Assembly (NCBI GenBank): GCA_947629315.1 | Contig: CANRDB010000001.1 | Coordinates: 84,995-148,994, forward strand | Direction of reading: 5' to 3' | Length of the DNA stretch: 64,000 nt | Source of the DNA: an uncultured Bacilli bacterium | GTDB taxonomy: Bacteria; Bacillota_I; Bacilli_A; RF39; UBA660 | Shown: piece by piece, positions 58,001-64,000 of the stretch | Layout: every line of letters begins with the position of its first letter | Numbering within the stretch: the stretch's first letter is position 1 | The notes under the pieces: generated by a model | Database searches by the model: none | Told to the model about the DNA's origin: nothing | Seen by the model: the letters and a program-made list of their open reading frames with translations, nothing else | Position numbers and translations under genes: made by a program

Positions 58001-59695
58001 TAAGAAATAAGAATCAAAATTTTTATAAATGTCTGTTTGATCAACCTGTTTATCATCCGTTTGAGCACTATCTCCTTGTTTAGAAGCCAACTGTTCTTTA
58101 CGTTTTTTTAATTCTTCCTCCATGTAGGAAGAAACATCTTTCATTTCCTCTAGATTCGTAGCAAAGAACCGAACACTTTTATCCTCACTCCAACAATGAG
58201 GAAGTAATTTCATATATTCCCAATTACTAGCATGCTCTTCATCCGTAAAAATAGCTATTTTTAAATCTACTGCACTATGTAAAGCAACTAATTGTAAAAT
58301 CATACTGTTAATAAATTGTTGTTTATAGGAACACTCACAAATTAAAGCCGCTATTCTCTCTTGTACTAAAGAAACAAAAATAGGTACATCATTAATTTTC
58401 TTATACGTTTCTTTGACTTTATATACCATTTCCAAAAGATTATCTTCATCTAAGGTAAAATGTTCTTCAGGAGCGTTAATTTTTATCGGCGAATCGACGC
58501 TTCCCATTCCTAATCGCAACTTTAAGAAATCATCATCCGATATTTCCCTACTCCAAAAGTTACGATTATTGGAATTCAAAATCACCAAACAATTTTTGAC
58601 AGAAACACTATTGTCTTTCATGATTTGAGCAACTTGTTTATTCGCTAAACTGATTTCTTGCTCTTTTTTTCCTAAATATTCTGTATACATTCTTTGACGT
58701 TTTTCTTCGCGCTCTTTTTTCTGTTTTTTACGATAACGCGAAGTCAACTTTGGGAGAATCAAACTACCAATAATCATAGCTACACACATGACAATCTGTG
58801 GTAGAGCTGTTAGAAAAGTTCGGCTTCCTGAAACCAAACCATATCCCACATTGTAACCCATCATTAAGGTAGATGCTAACATGGTAATGGTAGAACCTAC
58901 TGTCAAAATAAACGGTAGTTCATCTTCCTCATTGCTTCCAGGTGGGGAATCAATCACGATTTCCCTTTCTTCTACACTCTCATGAATTCGAGGAGTATGA
59001 TAGAAATAATCTTCTTCTGCATACAAATCTTGAGACTGTTCACTTTCATCCACAGGAGTATATTCTGTATTATTGATATTTTGGAGTCCATTATAGGCTC
59101 TTAACTGTCCTACCGTCACTTGTTTATTGGGATTGTTAATTTGGATGAATGTTCCCATCCAAATAATTTTTAATCCACCGATAAAAATAACATCCCCTGC
59201 CAGTAGTTGTTGATTAGTCACTAATTTGTTATTCACAAATGTTTTGTAATTTGGATCACTACTAGCCGTCAAAAACCATGCCCCATTCGTATTTTTAATT
59301 TCAGCATGAACTTGTCCAATCGCATTATTGTGATAACAAATATTACAGTTCGCACTACTACCAATCGAAATAGTAGATAGTCCTGAAAAATCTAATTTAT
59401 AATTTTCGGATTCTACCGTTGGCATTGCATAGAGTAATATATATTCGTTCAATCCTAAGAACTGTAACACATAACTATTGTACTCAACAAGGGTTACCTC
59501 ATTTACAGAAACCGCAGAACTCATTACATTTACACTACCATTACTTTGTAAAACCCAGTTTCCATCCTTCGCTTCTAGTGTTAAAACACATTCTTTTCCC
59601 CCTACCGGTTTATAATTAATCACAAAAGAATCTGCAATCTGGGCAGGCAATTCATACTTGTTAATTCGATCCTTTTCTACCAATAATATCTTCAT
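55067..59695 (-). CDS. essC: type VII secretion ATPase EssC
   Basis: 1542 residues. N-terminal FHA domains (ISIGSSANCNICYHNNAIGQ near residue 105), two membrane helices (about 260-318), then FtsK/SpoIIIE-type ATPase modules: the first with GMTGSGKSEF (near 728) and Walker B IDYKGGG; the second with GQAGSGKENL (near 1077), where the residue after the lysine is E; the third degenerate (TGGMNDERM near 1350, no GK). This is the type VIIb motor. The start is ATG 59695, nine bases after AGGAG; the longer TTG start at 59704 abuts the ribosome site. No EssA, EssB or EsaA is found in this window. Confidence 0.92.
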   Translation of the reverse strand: MKILLVEKDRINKYELPAQIADSFVINYKPVGGKECVLTLEAKDGNWVLQSNGSVNVMSSAVSVNEVTLVEYNSYVLQFLGLNEYILLYAMPTVESENYKLDFSGLSTISIGSSANCNICYHNNAIGQVHAEIKNTNGAWFLTASSDPNYKTFVNNKLVTNQQLLAGDVIFIGGLKIIWMGTFIQINNPNKQVTVGQLRAYNGLQNINNTEYTPVDESEQSQDLYAEEDYFYHTPRIHESVEEREIVIDSPPGSNEEDELPFILTVGSTITMLASTLMMGYNVGYGLVSGSRTFLTALPQIVMCVAMIIGSLILPKLTSRYRKKQKKEREEKRQRMYTEYLGKKEQEISLANKQVAQIMKDNSVSVKNCLVILNSNNRNFWSREISDDDFLKLRLGMGSVDSPIKINAPEEHFTLDEDNLLEMVYKVKETYKKINDVPIFVSLVQERIAALICECSYKQQFINSMILQLVALHSAVDLKIAIFTDEEHASNWEYMKLLPHCWSEDKSVRFFATNLEEMKDVSSYMEEELKKRKEQLASKQGDSAQTDDKQVDQTDIYKNFDSYFLIINDNYMLSKNVPIIQQILGLSQNYGFSYLVVESTMRHLPTNCSVFIEVGEKEGAILKKNINASEQQHFVNEYETNLNMREVANKLANVPTMTKEGLSVLPTSLSFMEMYGVSKVEQFNILNRWKMNSPVTSLAAPIGVYANGEQFKLNLHEKFHGPHGLIAGMTGSGKSEFIITYILSMCVNYHPYEVQFVLIDYKGGGLAGAFENKETGVRIPHLAGTITNLDTSEMNRTLVSIESELKRRQRVFNETKDALGESTVDIYKYQRLYREGMVKEPMSHLFIISDEFAELKSQQPEFMAQLISTARIGRSLGVHLILATQKPSGVVNDQIWSNSKFKVCLKVQDRSDSMEMLKRPEAASIKETGRFYLQVGYDDFFDKGQSGWAGAKYVPSDRIIKKIDDSVDFVNNTGDVIKSIKDLIKVDTSNQDYGDQLTNIVKYIYNVGQRENIVTTRLWLDAIPAEIFVDQLKEKYGYQAEPYFINPIIGEYDAPASQQQGLLTLNLTNKGNTLIMGQAGSGKENLITTLLWSTMMNHTPEEVNFYIIDCGTEALKVFNKVPHVGEIASIEDTDLTFGIFQMLDEEIARRKEIMADYAGDYQEFLANSGQKLPLIVTIINNYEIFIENYGKLADSIQTMYRDGARYGVIFIISELSPSTIKQRMSQHFPLKLCLQIPNEQDYRMTLGAPKGLLPARLFGRGIAFTPDFIYEFQTAFFVEKKNINNTIREAAATLNQAYTVKAKKIPVVPDIVSVSGLYNFVQGLQHIPVGYSTVTKEPFCYDFALNPFTMVITGGMNDERMSFVYALMKLFQKVEKTAVKVIDFVDAYEKNIFGVEAYKENFDQAIVEVNNEIMQNKDSDITTMYIILGAGGIKSKLGPGGKQVIDRLFHSMNTITNAKFILVDVLIDYKNLQVEPWFQAMVDNSYGIWLDADISSQLVINAPNVTMEERKIAFPQIAYVVSKGNHTIIKHVIDDEEVTDEK

Positions 59696-59737
59696 TGTAG
59701 CCAACTCCTATTATCCTTATTTTCATACATTACCAAA

Positions 59738-59766
59738 ATTATATCGAAAAAACGAGAATTTTACAA
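59738..59766 (-). promoter_or_regulatory. promoter of the type VII secretion operon
   Basis: Minus-strand TTGTAA, 17 bases, TATAAT, about 43 bases before the essC ATG. Confidence 0.7.
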
Positions 59767-59798
59767 GATTTCCTATTATATTTTAGAAAATACTTGCC

Positions 59799-59822
59799 AA
59801 TAAAAAAGGCATATTCCTATGC
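59799..59822 (-). terminator. terminator after the deoxyribosyltransferase-like gene
   Basis: Minus strand GCATA-GGAA-TATGC then CTTTTTT, 37 bases past the stop. Confidence 0.65.
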
Positions 59823-59858
59823 TCTTTCCTATCTTTTCCAATTCAAAAGGCACAACAC

Positions 59859-60260
59859 CTAAGAATCTTTTTTTCTTACATTATTCTTTCTCCATAAAGA
59901 ACTTAAATTTCCCTTTAAAGGAATAACTCCCCATCCCTCTAATTCCTCACGATAAGGTTCATATATATCATACAACAAATAGATGGTTTTATGAAAATGA
60001 AACGCAAAAGCAATTTCTGCAAAAGTATTTGGTCCAATATAATTATCTATTCCTTGTTTTGGCGCATTGACAATTAACACCGATGAATTTTTTTCATCGA
60101 TAATCCGATTAAAATGTGCCCGCGAAGCAATCATCTTCGGAAGTCCTTGCATACATTCTACGGGCAATTCTACGTGATATTGATGTTTAGAAAGTTGACT
60201 AGATACCTCTACAATCGTATCTTTTACTTTCATACTCCCACATATAACGATTCTATTCAC
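59859..60260 (-). CDS. nucleoside 2-deoxyribosyltransferase-like protein
   Basis: 133 residues. VICGSMKV at the start, then LIVNAPKQGIDNYIGPNTFA and EIAFAFHFHKTIYLLYD: the Rossmann-like fold and the conserved Glu of the nucleoside 2-deoxyribosyltransferase-like group. Such proteins act on nucleosides or, in relatives, hydrolyse nucleotides; the particular activity is uncertain. Start is GTG at 60260 after AGGAGG. Twelve bases after the glucosaminidase-like gene, so one unit. Confidence 0.6.
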   Translation of the reverse strand: MNRIVICGSMKVKDTIVEVSSQLSKHQYHVELPVECMQGLPKMIASRAHFNRIIDEKNSSVLIVNAPKQGIDNYIGPNTFAEIAFAFHFHKTIYLLYDIYEPYREELEGWGVIPLKGNLSSLWRKNNVRKKDS

Positions 60261-60271
60261 AGTTCCTCCTA

Positions 60272-61438
60272 TTAACGAGTAGGAACTTTTTCATCAGTAT
60301 TGGAAGTTCCAAAATACTCTTCTGGATGATTAGATACAATTTCATACATAGCACTCACATTAGGGATCCAATCTTCATTGCCTTCACTTCTAGGAGCATG
60401 AATCGTTGCAATTTTAGGGATACTAGTAGCACCCATCCGTGCATATTTTTTTAACTCTAATATTAGTTCAATAAATCCTTCTTCTTTTGTTTTAAAAGAC
60501 CACCAGCCATCTCCTTTTCGTAAACCTGCTGGATTATTTTGATTGACAAATAAAGAACTCTCCCAACTAGTTTCTGCTTCAATGATGGCATAAACCAAAC
60601 AGCGGTCTTCCCCTAATAATTCACTGAAATAAGAAACACTCTCGCCATATGGCATATCAGGCTGATAATCATTAGAAATAGAAATTTGACTAGAAGTTAA
60701 TTGAAAGCGATATGGGAGTTGTTTCACACAACGAACAAAATAGAGTAACAAGGCTTCCTCATTTTCTTCGTAAACCTCTACCCCTTTACAGGTAACTCCT
60801 GGAATATGTCCGTGAAGATAATCGTCATTCGTAAAATTATTGGTTACCTCTACTAATTTTTGATAGACTATATCAAAATCCACTTGATAAATATCACAAA
60901 AATGGTGAACCCATCTCTCTCTTTTAGCTTCGATGCTCTCTTCCTCTTTCTCCTCTAAAACTGAAGATGTTGGAATAGATGGGGTGGTTGGATTAGTTAC
61001 TAATTCAGATACCTCATCTAAGGAAGAAGTTGGCTCTAATACCACTGTAATTGGTTCTTCTGGATCAACAGTCACAATTTCTGATTTTAAAGCCGCCTGA
61101 ACATTCATCGTTGGATCTAGATATTCGTGAGAAGACTTTAAATTTCCAACAAAACCAACAGAAATTGCAATCACCGTTCCTCCAATTAAAGCAACTGGTA
61201 CCAATTTTTTAGGAATTCTAATCCGACTTGGACTTTTCGGAGAAGTCCTTTGACACTTATAAGATTGATAAGTCTGTTTTGAAATTTTTCGATCTTTCGC
61301 TAAATCAGGTCTTCGAAAAAAACGACGTGCTTCTCTAATCTCTTCATCCGTCAATAAAAACATAGAGGTACTACTCAAATCTGCATAATATCCTCTTGCA
61401 TTAATTTTATTAGGATCCAATCGGCGAATATCTACCAT
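60272..61438 (-). CDS. membrane-anchored glucosaminidase-like protein
   Basis: 388 residues. A cytosolic Arg-rich start (DIRRLDPNKINARGYYADLS), one transmembrane helix (about 78-98), a Pro/Thr/Ser/Glu-rich linker, and a C-terminal lysozyme-like domain with EAETSWESSLFVNQNNPAGL, GWWSFKTKEEGFIEL (about 282-330), the pattern of the GH73/LytD glucosaminidase fold with a likely catalytic Glu at the ETSW. It would cut the glycan strand of peptidoglycan at the outer membrane face. Start at 61438 by AAGGTG; an ATG seven codons earlier lacks a site. Confidence 0.7.
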   Translation of the reverse strand: MVDIRRLDPNKINARGYYADLSSTSMFLLTDEEIREARRFFRRPDLAKDRKISKQTYQSYKCQRTSPKSPSRIRIPKKLVPVALIGGTVIAISVGFVGNLKSSHEYLDPTMNVQAALKSEIVTVDPEEPITVVLEPTSSLDEVSELVTNPTTPSIPTSSVLEEKEEESIEAKRERWVHHFCDIYQVDFDIVYQKLVEVTNNFTNDDYLHGHIPGVTCKGVEVYEENEEALLLYFVRCVKQLPYRFQLTSSQISISNDYQPDMPYGESVSYFSELLGEDRCLVYAIIEAETSWESSLFVNQNNPAGLRKGDGWWSFKTKEEGFIELILELKKYARMGATSIPKIATIHAPRSEGNEDWIPNVSAMYEIVSNHPEEYFGTSNTDEKVPTR

Positions 61439-61534
61439 TTTATACACCTTCTTCTTCATCTAAACCATTATAACATGATAACCATCACTTTTCTATAAAA
61501 AAAGTAATTATTTTCATAAAATGTACTACCCTTG

Positions 61535-61570
61535 ATAACAAAAATAGAGAATATGGATTTCTCTATTTTT
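61535..61570 (-). terminator. terminator of the NTPase gene
   Basis: Minus strand AAAAATAGAGAA-ATCCATA-TTCTCTATTTTT, then GTTATC; the stem includes bases after the stop. Confidence 0.75.
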
Positions 61571-62123
61571 TGACAAGATACTGCTTTTCTTTTTTATCAC
61601 TCCATATTTCATTAATATGTTGTGTAAGAGCCATAATAAAGGCCTCTTTCGTTTGATCAATTCTGCTAATCACATCACGAGTTAAAAAACTAATTCCACC
61701 CATTCCACTTCGCAAATCATTTTGTTTAAAAATTTTATCCATCACTTTTCCTAAATCCGTATCCATAATCTCTTGTACATACCGTTCAGGAACGGGAAAA
61801 GCAGGACCAAAACCCCAACTTTCATAACCATCTTTATCCTTGATAACAGCAATATTTACGATTACCCATCTTCCTAATAAATTTGTCATGCCAGACTCTA
61901 CACCTAAAAAGTATTCTATATCTAGGTTATTGAGTTCAGCATATTGCATCAAATGATTCACGCGATTTCTAGCGCCCTCATAAATTTCTTGATTGACTGG
62001 CTCTTCTCCAACATCAGAAGATACCGATACTCCTTCAATTTCAAAATCATCAAAATAATTTTGAAAAGCTTCTTTGGCTCCCTGTATTTTTCCTGGATTT
62101 TTCGTACCAATTAAAATTTTCAT
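61563..62123 (-). CDS. yjjX: inosine/xanthosine triphosphatase (YjjX/DUF84)
   Basis: 186 residues. KILIGTKNPGKIQGAKEAF, YFLGVESGMTNLLGRWVIV and GFGPAFPVP are hallmark segments of the YjjX/DUF84 NTPase family, which hydrolyses non-canonical ITP and XTP. Start at ATG 62123; AAAGG is 12 bases away, the upstream TTG has no spacing. Ahead of the glucosaminidase-like gene, behind the cyclophilin-like gene. Confidence 0.85.
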   Translation of the reverse strand: MKILIGTKNPGKIQGAKEAFQNYFDDFEIEGVSVSSDVGEEPVNQEIYEGARNRVNHLMQYAELNNLDIEYFLGVESGMTNLLGRWVIVNIAVIKDKDGYESWGFGPAFPVPERYVQEIMDTDLGKVMDKIFKQNDLRSGMGGISFLTRDVISRIDQTKEAFIMALTQHINEIWSDKKEKQYLVKK

Positions 62124-62173
62124 GCTTTTTTCCAACCTTTCTAATCACTCAACTGCTATCAAAACGATACTTG

Positions 62174-62692
62174 TTAGTAGATACTTAATACAAGAGTTAC
62201 ATCCCCACTACCCAAAATGGTCTTTAACTGGTTTTGTTCTTCTCTTTTAATTTCTCCTATTTTAGTGTAATCCCACGTATTCGTGCCATAAAATATAGTA
62301 ATTTGATTGCCTTGATATAACATTACATCCCCAGGCTTTGTTTTTATATTCGTATCATTGGTAGGTAAAGAAAAACCTAAACTACCTACTTTCTCAAAAT
62401 TTCCATATTCCCTAGCATGGACCGGAATATCTTCTTCCTTTAATTTTTCTATTAGAGCTTGCGTAGTATCATTTTGTTCCAATTGAACAGTTAAAACTTG
62501 ATTATTCACTTTTATTTTCATACTTTCTATCATATGATTACTTTCCTCACCTTCTAAATTCTCAATATTCGAGTTCGTACTATCGATAGGTTTCTCTGTT
62601 TTTTTATCCTGAAAAAACAACCAATATCCTCCTATTCCTACCACGAAGATAATCATGAGAATCATTATAATCAGTACCATATTCTTGTTCAT
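62174..62692 (-). CDS. membrane-anchored cyclophilin-like fold protein
   Basis: 172 residues. Signal anchor about 5-27 (VLIIMILMIIFVVGIGGYWL), acidic linker, then the cyclophilin-like domain (KIKVNNQVLTVQLEQNDTTQ, EYGNFEKVGSLGFSLPTND, PGDVMLYQGNQITIFYGTN, LGSGDVTLVL), a widespread family of unknown activity, usually found in single-domain proteins. Start at 62692, by AGAGGTG. Confidence 0.8.
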   Translation of the reverse strand: MNKNMVLIIMILMIIFVVGIGGYWLFFQDKKTEKPIDSTNSNIENLEGEESNHMIESMKIKVNNQVLTVQLEQNDTTQALIEKLKEEDIPVHAREYGNFEKVGSLGFSLPTNDTNIKTKPGDVMLYQGNQITIFYGTNTWDYTKIGEIKREEQNQLKTILGSGDVTLVLSIY

Positions 62693-62733
62693 TAGACACC
62701 TCTTTCTTGATACCACAAAAAATTAGCAAGCAT

Positions 62734-63621
62734 TTATATGGTTCGTACTTGTTCTATCCAATCTTTCACCAAATCCTTAGAAATATTTAAATTGTGATTT
62801 TTACCTGTCCCCATCTCAATATCTGGCTTTGTCTTAGCATGATAATCAGAACCTCCTGAAATATATTTATGATACTGATGGGCATACTTCTTAATTGTTT
62901 CTCTTTCCTCCGAAGAAAATAAAGGATACTCTGCTTCAATGCCATCTATCTTTGTCGTTTTTAAAATTTCTTCTATCATTTCTACCTTATCATCAAAAGG
63001 ATACAAAAATGGATGCGCTAAAAAGGCCAATCCCCCTGCTTCATGAATTCGCTCAATCGTTTCTGGTAAAGATAAAAAATGGACACTTTCATCATAATAG
63101 AAAACGCTCTTGGGATTACTAGCATGCATTCTAAAAAAACTGGTAGCAGTAAAATTTCCATACTTTTTCACCAATTCCTCATTTTCCGGATGACGAAGCA
63201 TCTCACTAGCTACAACATAAGATGCCCACTGTTTAGCAGGGTCTGTTCTATCAATGTATAAGTTTTCTAAATTATATCGAAAACCTAACTGTTCCATTCT
63301 CCTAGTCAGTTCCTTTAATGCCTCATTTTGTACCTCATCTTGGTCAATTTGATGAATTCTTAATTTTTTATAGTCAATTCCATATGCCAACACTTCTATC
63401 GCAATGCCTCGATAAACCGCTTTCAACTCAGAACCAGGAATAATCATTCCTGAAAATAGTTTCCGCAAACTAGGATGATTCTCTAACTCTTGATAGGAAC
63501 CAATTTGATCATGATCCGTAATGGAAATGATTTCCAGTTTTTTATTTTCTGCATTCTGCAAAAGTTCAGATAGATTATCCGTTCCATCGGAATAATGGGT
63601 ATGCATATGTAAATCTATCAT
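62734..63621 (-). CDS. PHP-domain phosphoesterase (nucleoside-bisphosphate phosphatase-like)
   Basis: 295 residues. IDLHMHTHYSDGTDNLSELL, ISITDHDQI, LIPG-type SELKAVYRGI, LAFLAHPFLYPF and GGSDYHAKTKP supply the PHP metal ligands. Relatives (YciV/RnaAM) remove phosphate from 3',5'-nucleoside bisphosphates or trim RNA 5' ends. Start at 63621, with AAAGGAAG nine bases before. Confidence 0.9.
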   Translation of the reverse strand: MIDLHMHTHYSDGTDNLSELLQNAENKKLEIISITDHDQIGSYQELENHPSLRKLFSGMIIPGSELKAVYRGIAIEVLAYGIDYKKLRIHQIDQDEVQNEALKELTRRMEQLGFRYNLENLYIDRTDPAKQWASYVVASEMLRHPENEELVKKYGNFTATSFFRMHASNPKSVFYYDESVHFLSLPETIERIHEAGGLAFLAHPFLYPFDDKVEMIEEILKTTKIDGIEAEYPLFSSEERETIKKYAHQYHKYISGGSDYHAKTKPDIEMGTGKNHNLNISKDLVKDWIEQVRTI

Positions 63622-63766
63622 GTTATCTTCCTTTCTCACTATTTCTGTCTTTTAAACATTTATAATAGATTCATTTTCATTGTCTCTATTATGAGAAAAC
63701 TCTTATATATAAAGTATATCATATAAATGAATTGTCCAAAAGTCAATTGTTTCTAAAATGTCATTA

Positions 63767-63896
63767 TCATGAAATGTTTATAAAATTTTCGTTAGGATTA
63801 GGTTGGGCCCCATGCCAATGCTTTACATTTAGTTTTATTACGACAATATCCCCTGGAGATAGTTTTTGCACCGCTTTCCTTCTTTCCCGTAGGAGG
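63767..63896 (-). pseudogene. decayed cupin fragment
   Basis: The minus strand reads VQKLSPGDIVVIKLNVKHWH followed by GAQPNPNENFINIS-stop: the second half of a small cupin (PGD...KHWHGA) as in carboxymuconolactone-decarboxylase/cupin proteins. Upstream the matching segment (SYGKEGK) is in another frame, so a frameshift separates them, and no start precedes. Only about 40 residues remain. Confidence 0.6.
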
Positions 63897-63913
63897 CTAG
63901 TATTTTGTCAAAA

Positions 63914-64000
63914 CTATTTTTTATTTTCTTCTAAATATTTTTCGTATAATTCATCCATTGATGACACATAATTTTTATCTTGTTTTATTCTAAATTTTTC
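63914..64000 (-). CDS. C-terminal end of a protein running off the window
   Basis: 28 codons then TAG on the minus strand, ending SSMDELYEKYLEENKK: charged and helical. Its beginning lies beyond 64000, so family cannot be judged. Confidence 0.5.
   Translation of the reverse strand, partial: EKFRIKQDKNYVSSMDELYEKYLEENKK

Overview
The window is AT-rich DNA from a low-GC Gram-positive bacterium. Shine-Dalgarno sites are strong (AGGAGG-like), promoters are SigA-type (TTGACA-17-TATAAT, often extended -10), and TGA is used as a stop, so the Mycoplasma code does not apply. The heat-shock order hrcA-grpE-dnaK-(pepF)-dnaJ, a veg/yabG pair, a LysM/SpoVID-like protein and a CotS/YutH-like pseudokinase point to an endospore-forming member of the Bacilli/Erysipelotrichia side of the Firmicutes, probably gut-associated given the very large surface proteins. 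This placement is inferred from gene content; no rRNA is present.

Layout. 1-13.3 kb: a partial secreted protein, an XRE-type membrane regulator, a 2440-residue M26 (ZmpB-like) zinc protease carrying cohesin-like and dockerin-like modules, tRNA-Cys, an LCP cell-wall ligase with PASTA-like tail, and a HEIGH metallopeptidase-like protein. 13.4-19 kb: a very short predicted RNA, tmRNA, a thermolysin-vWA fusion coupled to a zinc-ribbon membrane protein, then veg and yabG. 19-28 kb: a 2418-residue vWA adhesin with eight repeats and a non-canonical NPHTLD sorting signal, a small membrane ORF, and spore-coat genes. 28-37 kb: housekeeping genes (lon, nth, dnaD, cca) with several unknowns. 37-44 kb: hup and the heat-shock cluster under two CIRCE-like operators. 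44-49 kb: a second NPxTLD surface protein, a lipoprotein, two tandem near-identical small RNA genes, tex, and a thioredoxin-like protein. 49-60 kb: a type VII secretion locus with essC, the ubiquitin-like esaB/yukD, an anchored HEASH metalloprotease-like protein, five small helical/WXG100-type proteins and two DUF4176 proteins carrying eleven FDENG motifs in all. 60-64 kb: a deoxyribosyltransferase-like protein, a glucosaminidase-like protein, an NTPase, a cyclophilin-like protein, a PHP phosphatase, a decayed cupin fragment and a partial gene.

The accessory theme is the cell surface: two or three large secreted or anchored zinc proteases, two sortase-type substrates and one secretion system. 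The least explained signals are the tandem small RNAs at 45.9-46.17 kb, the FDENG-repeat DUF4176 proteins beside the type VII system, the shared NPxTLD anchor motif, and promoter-terminator units that appear to make very short RNAs.
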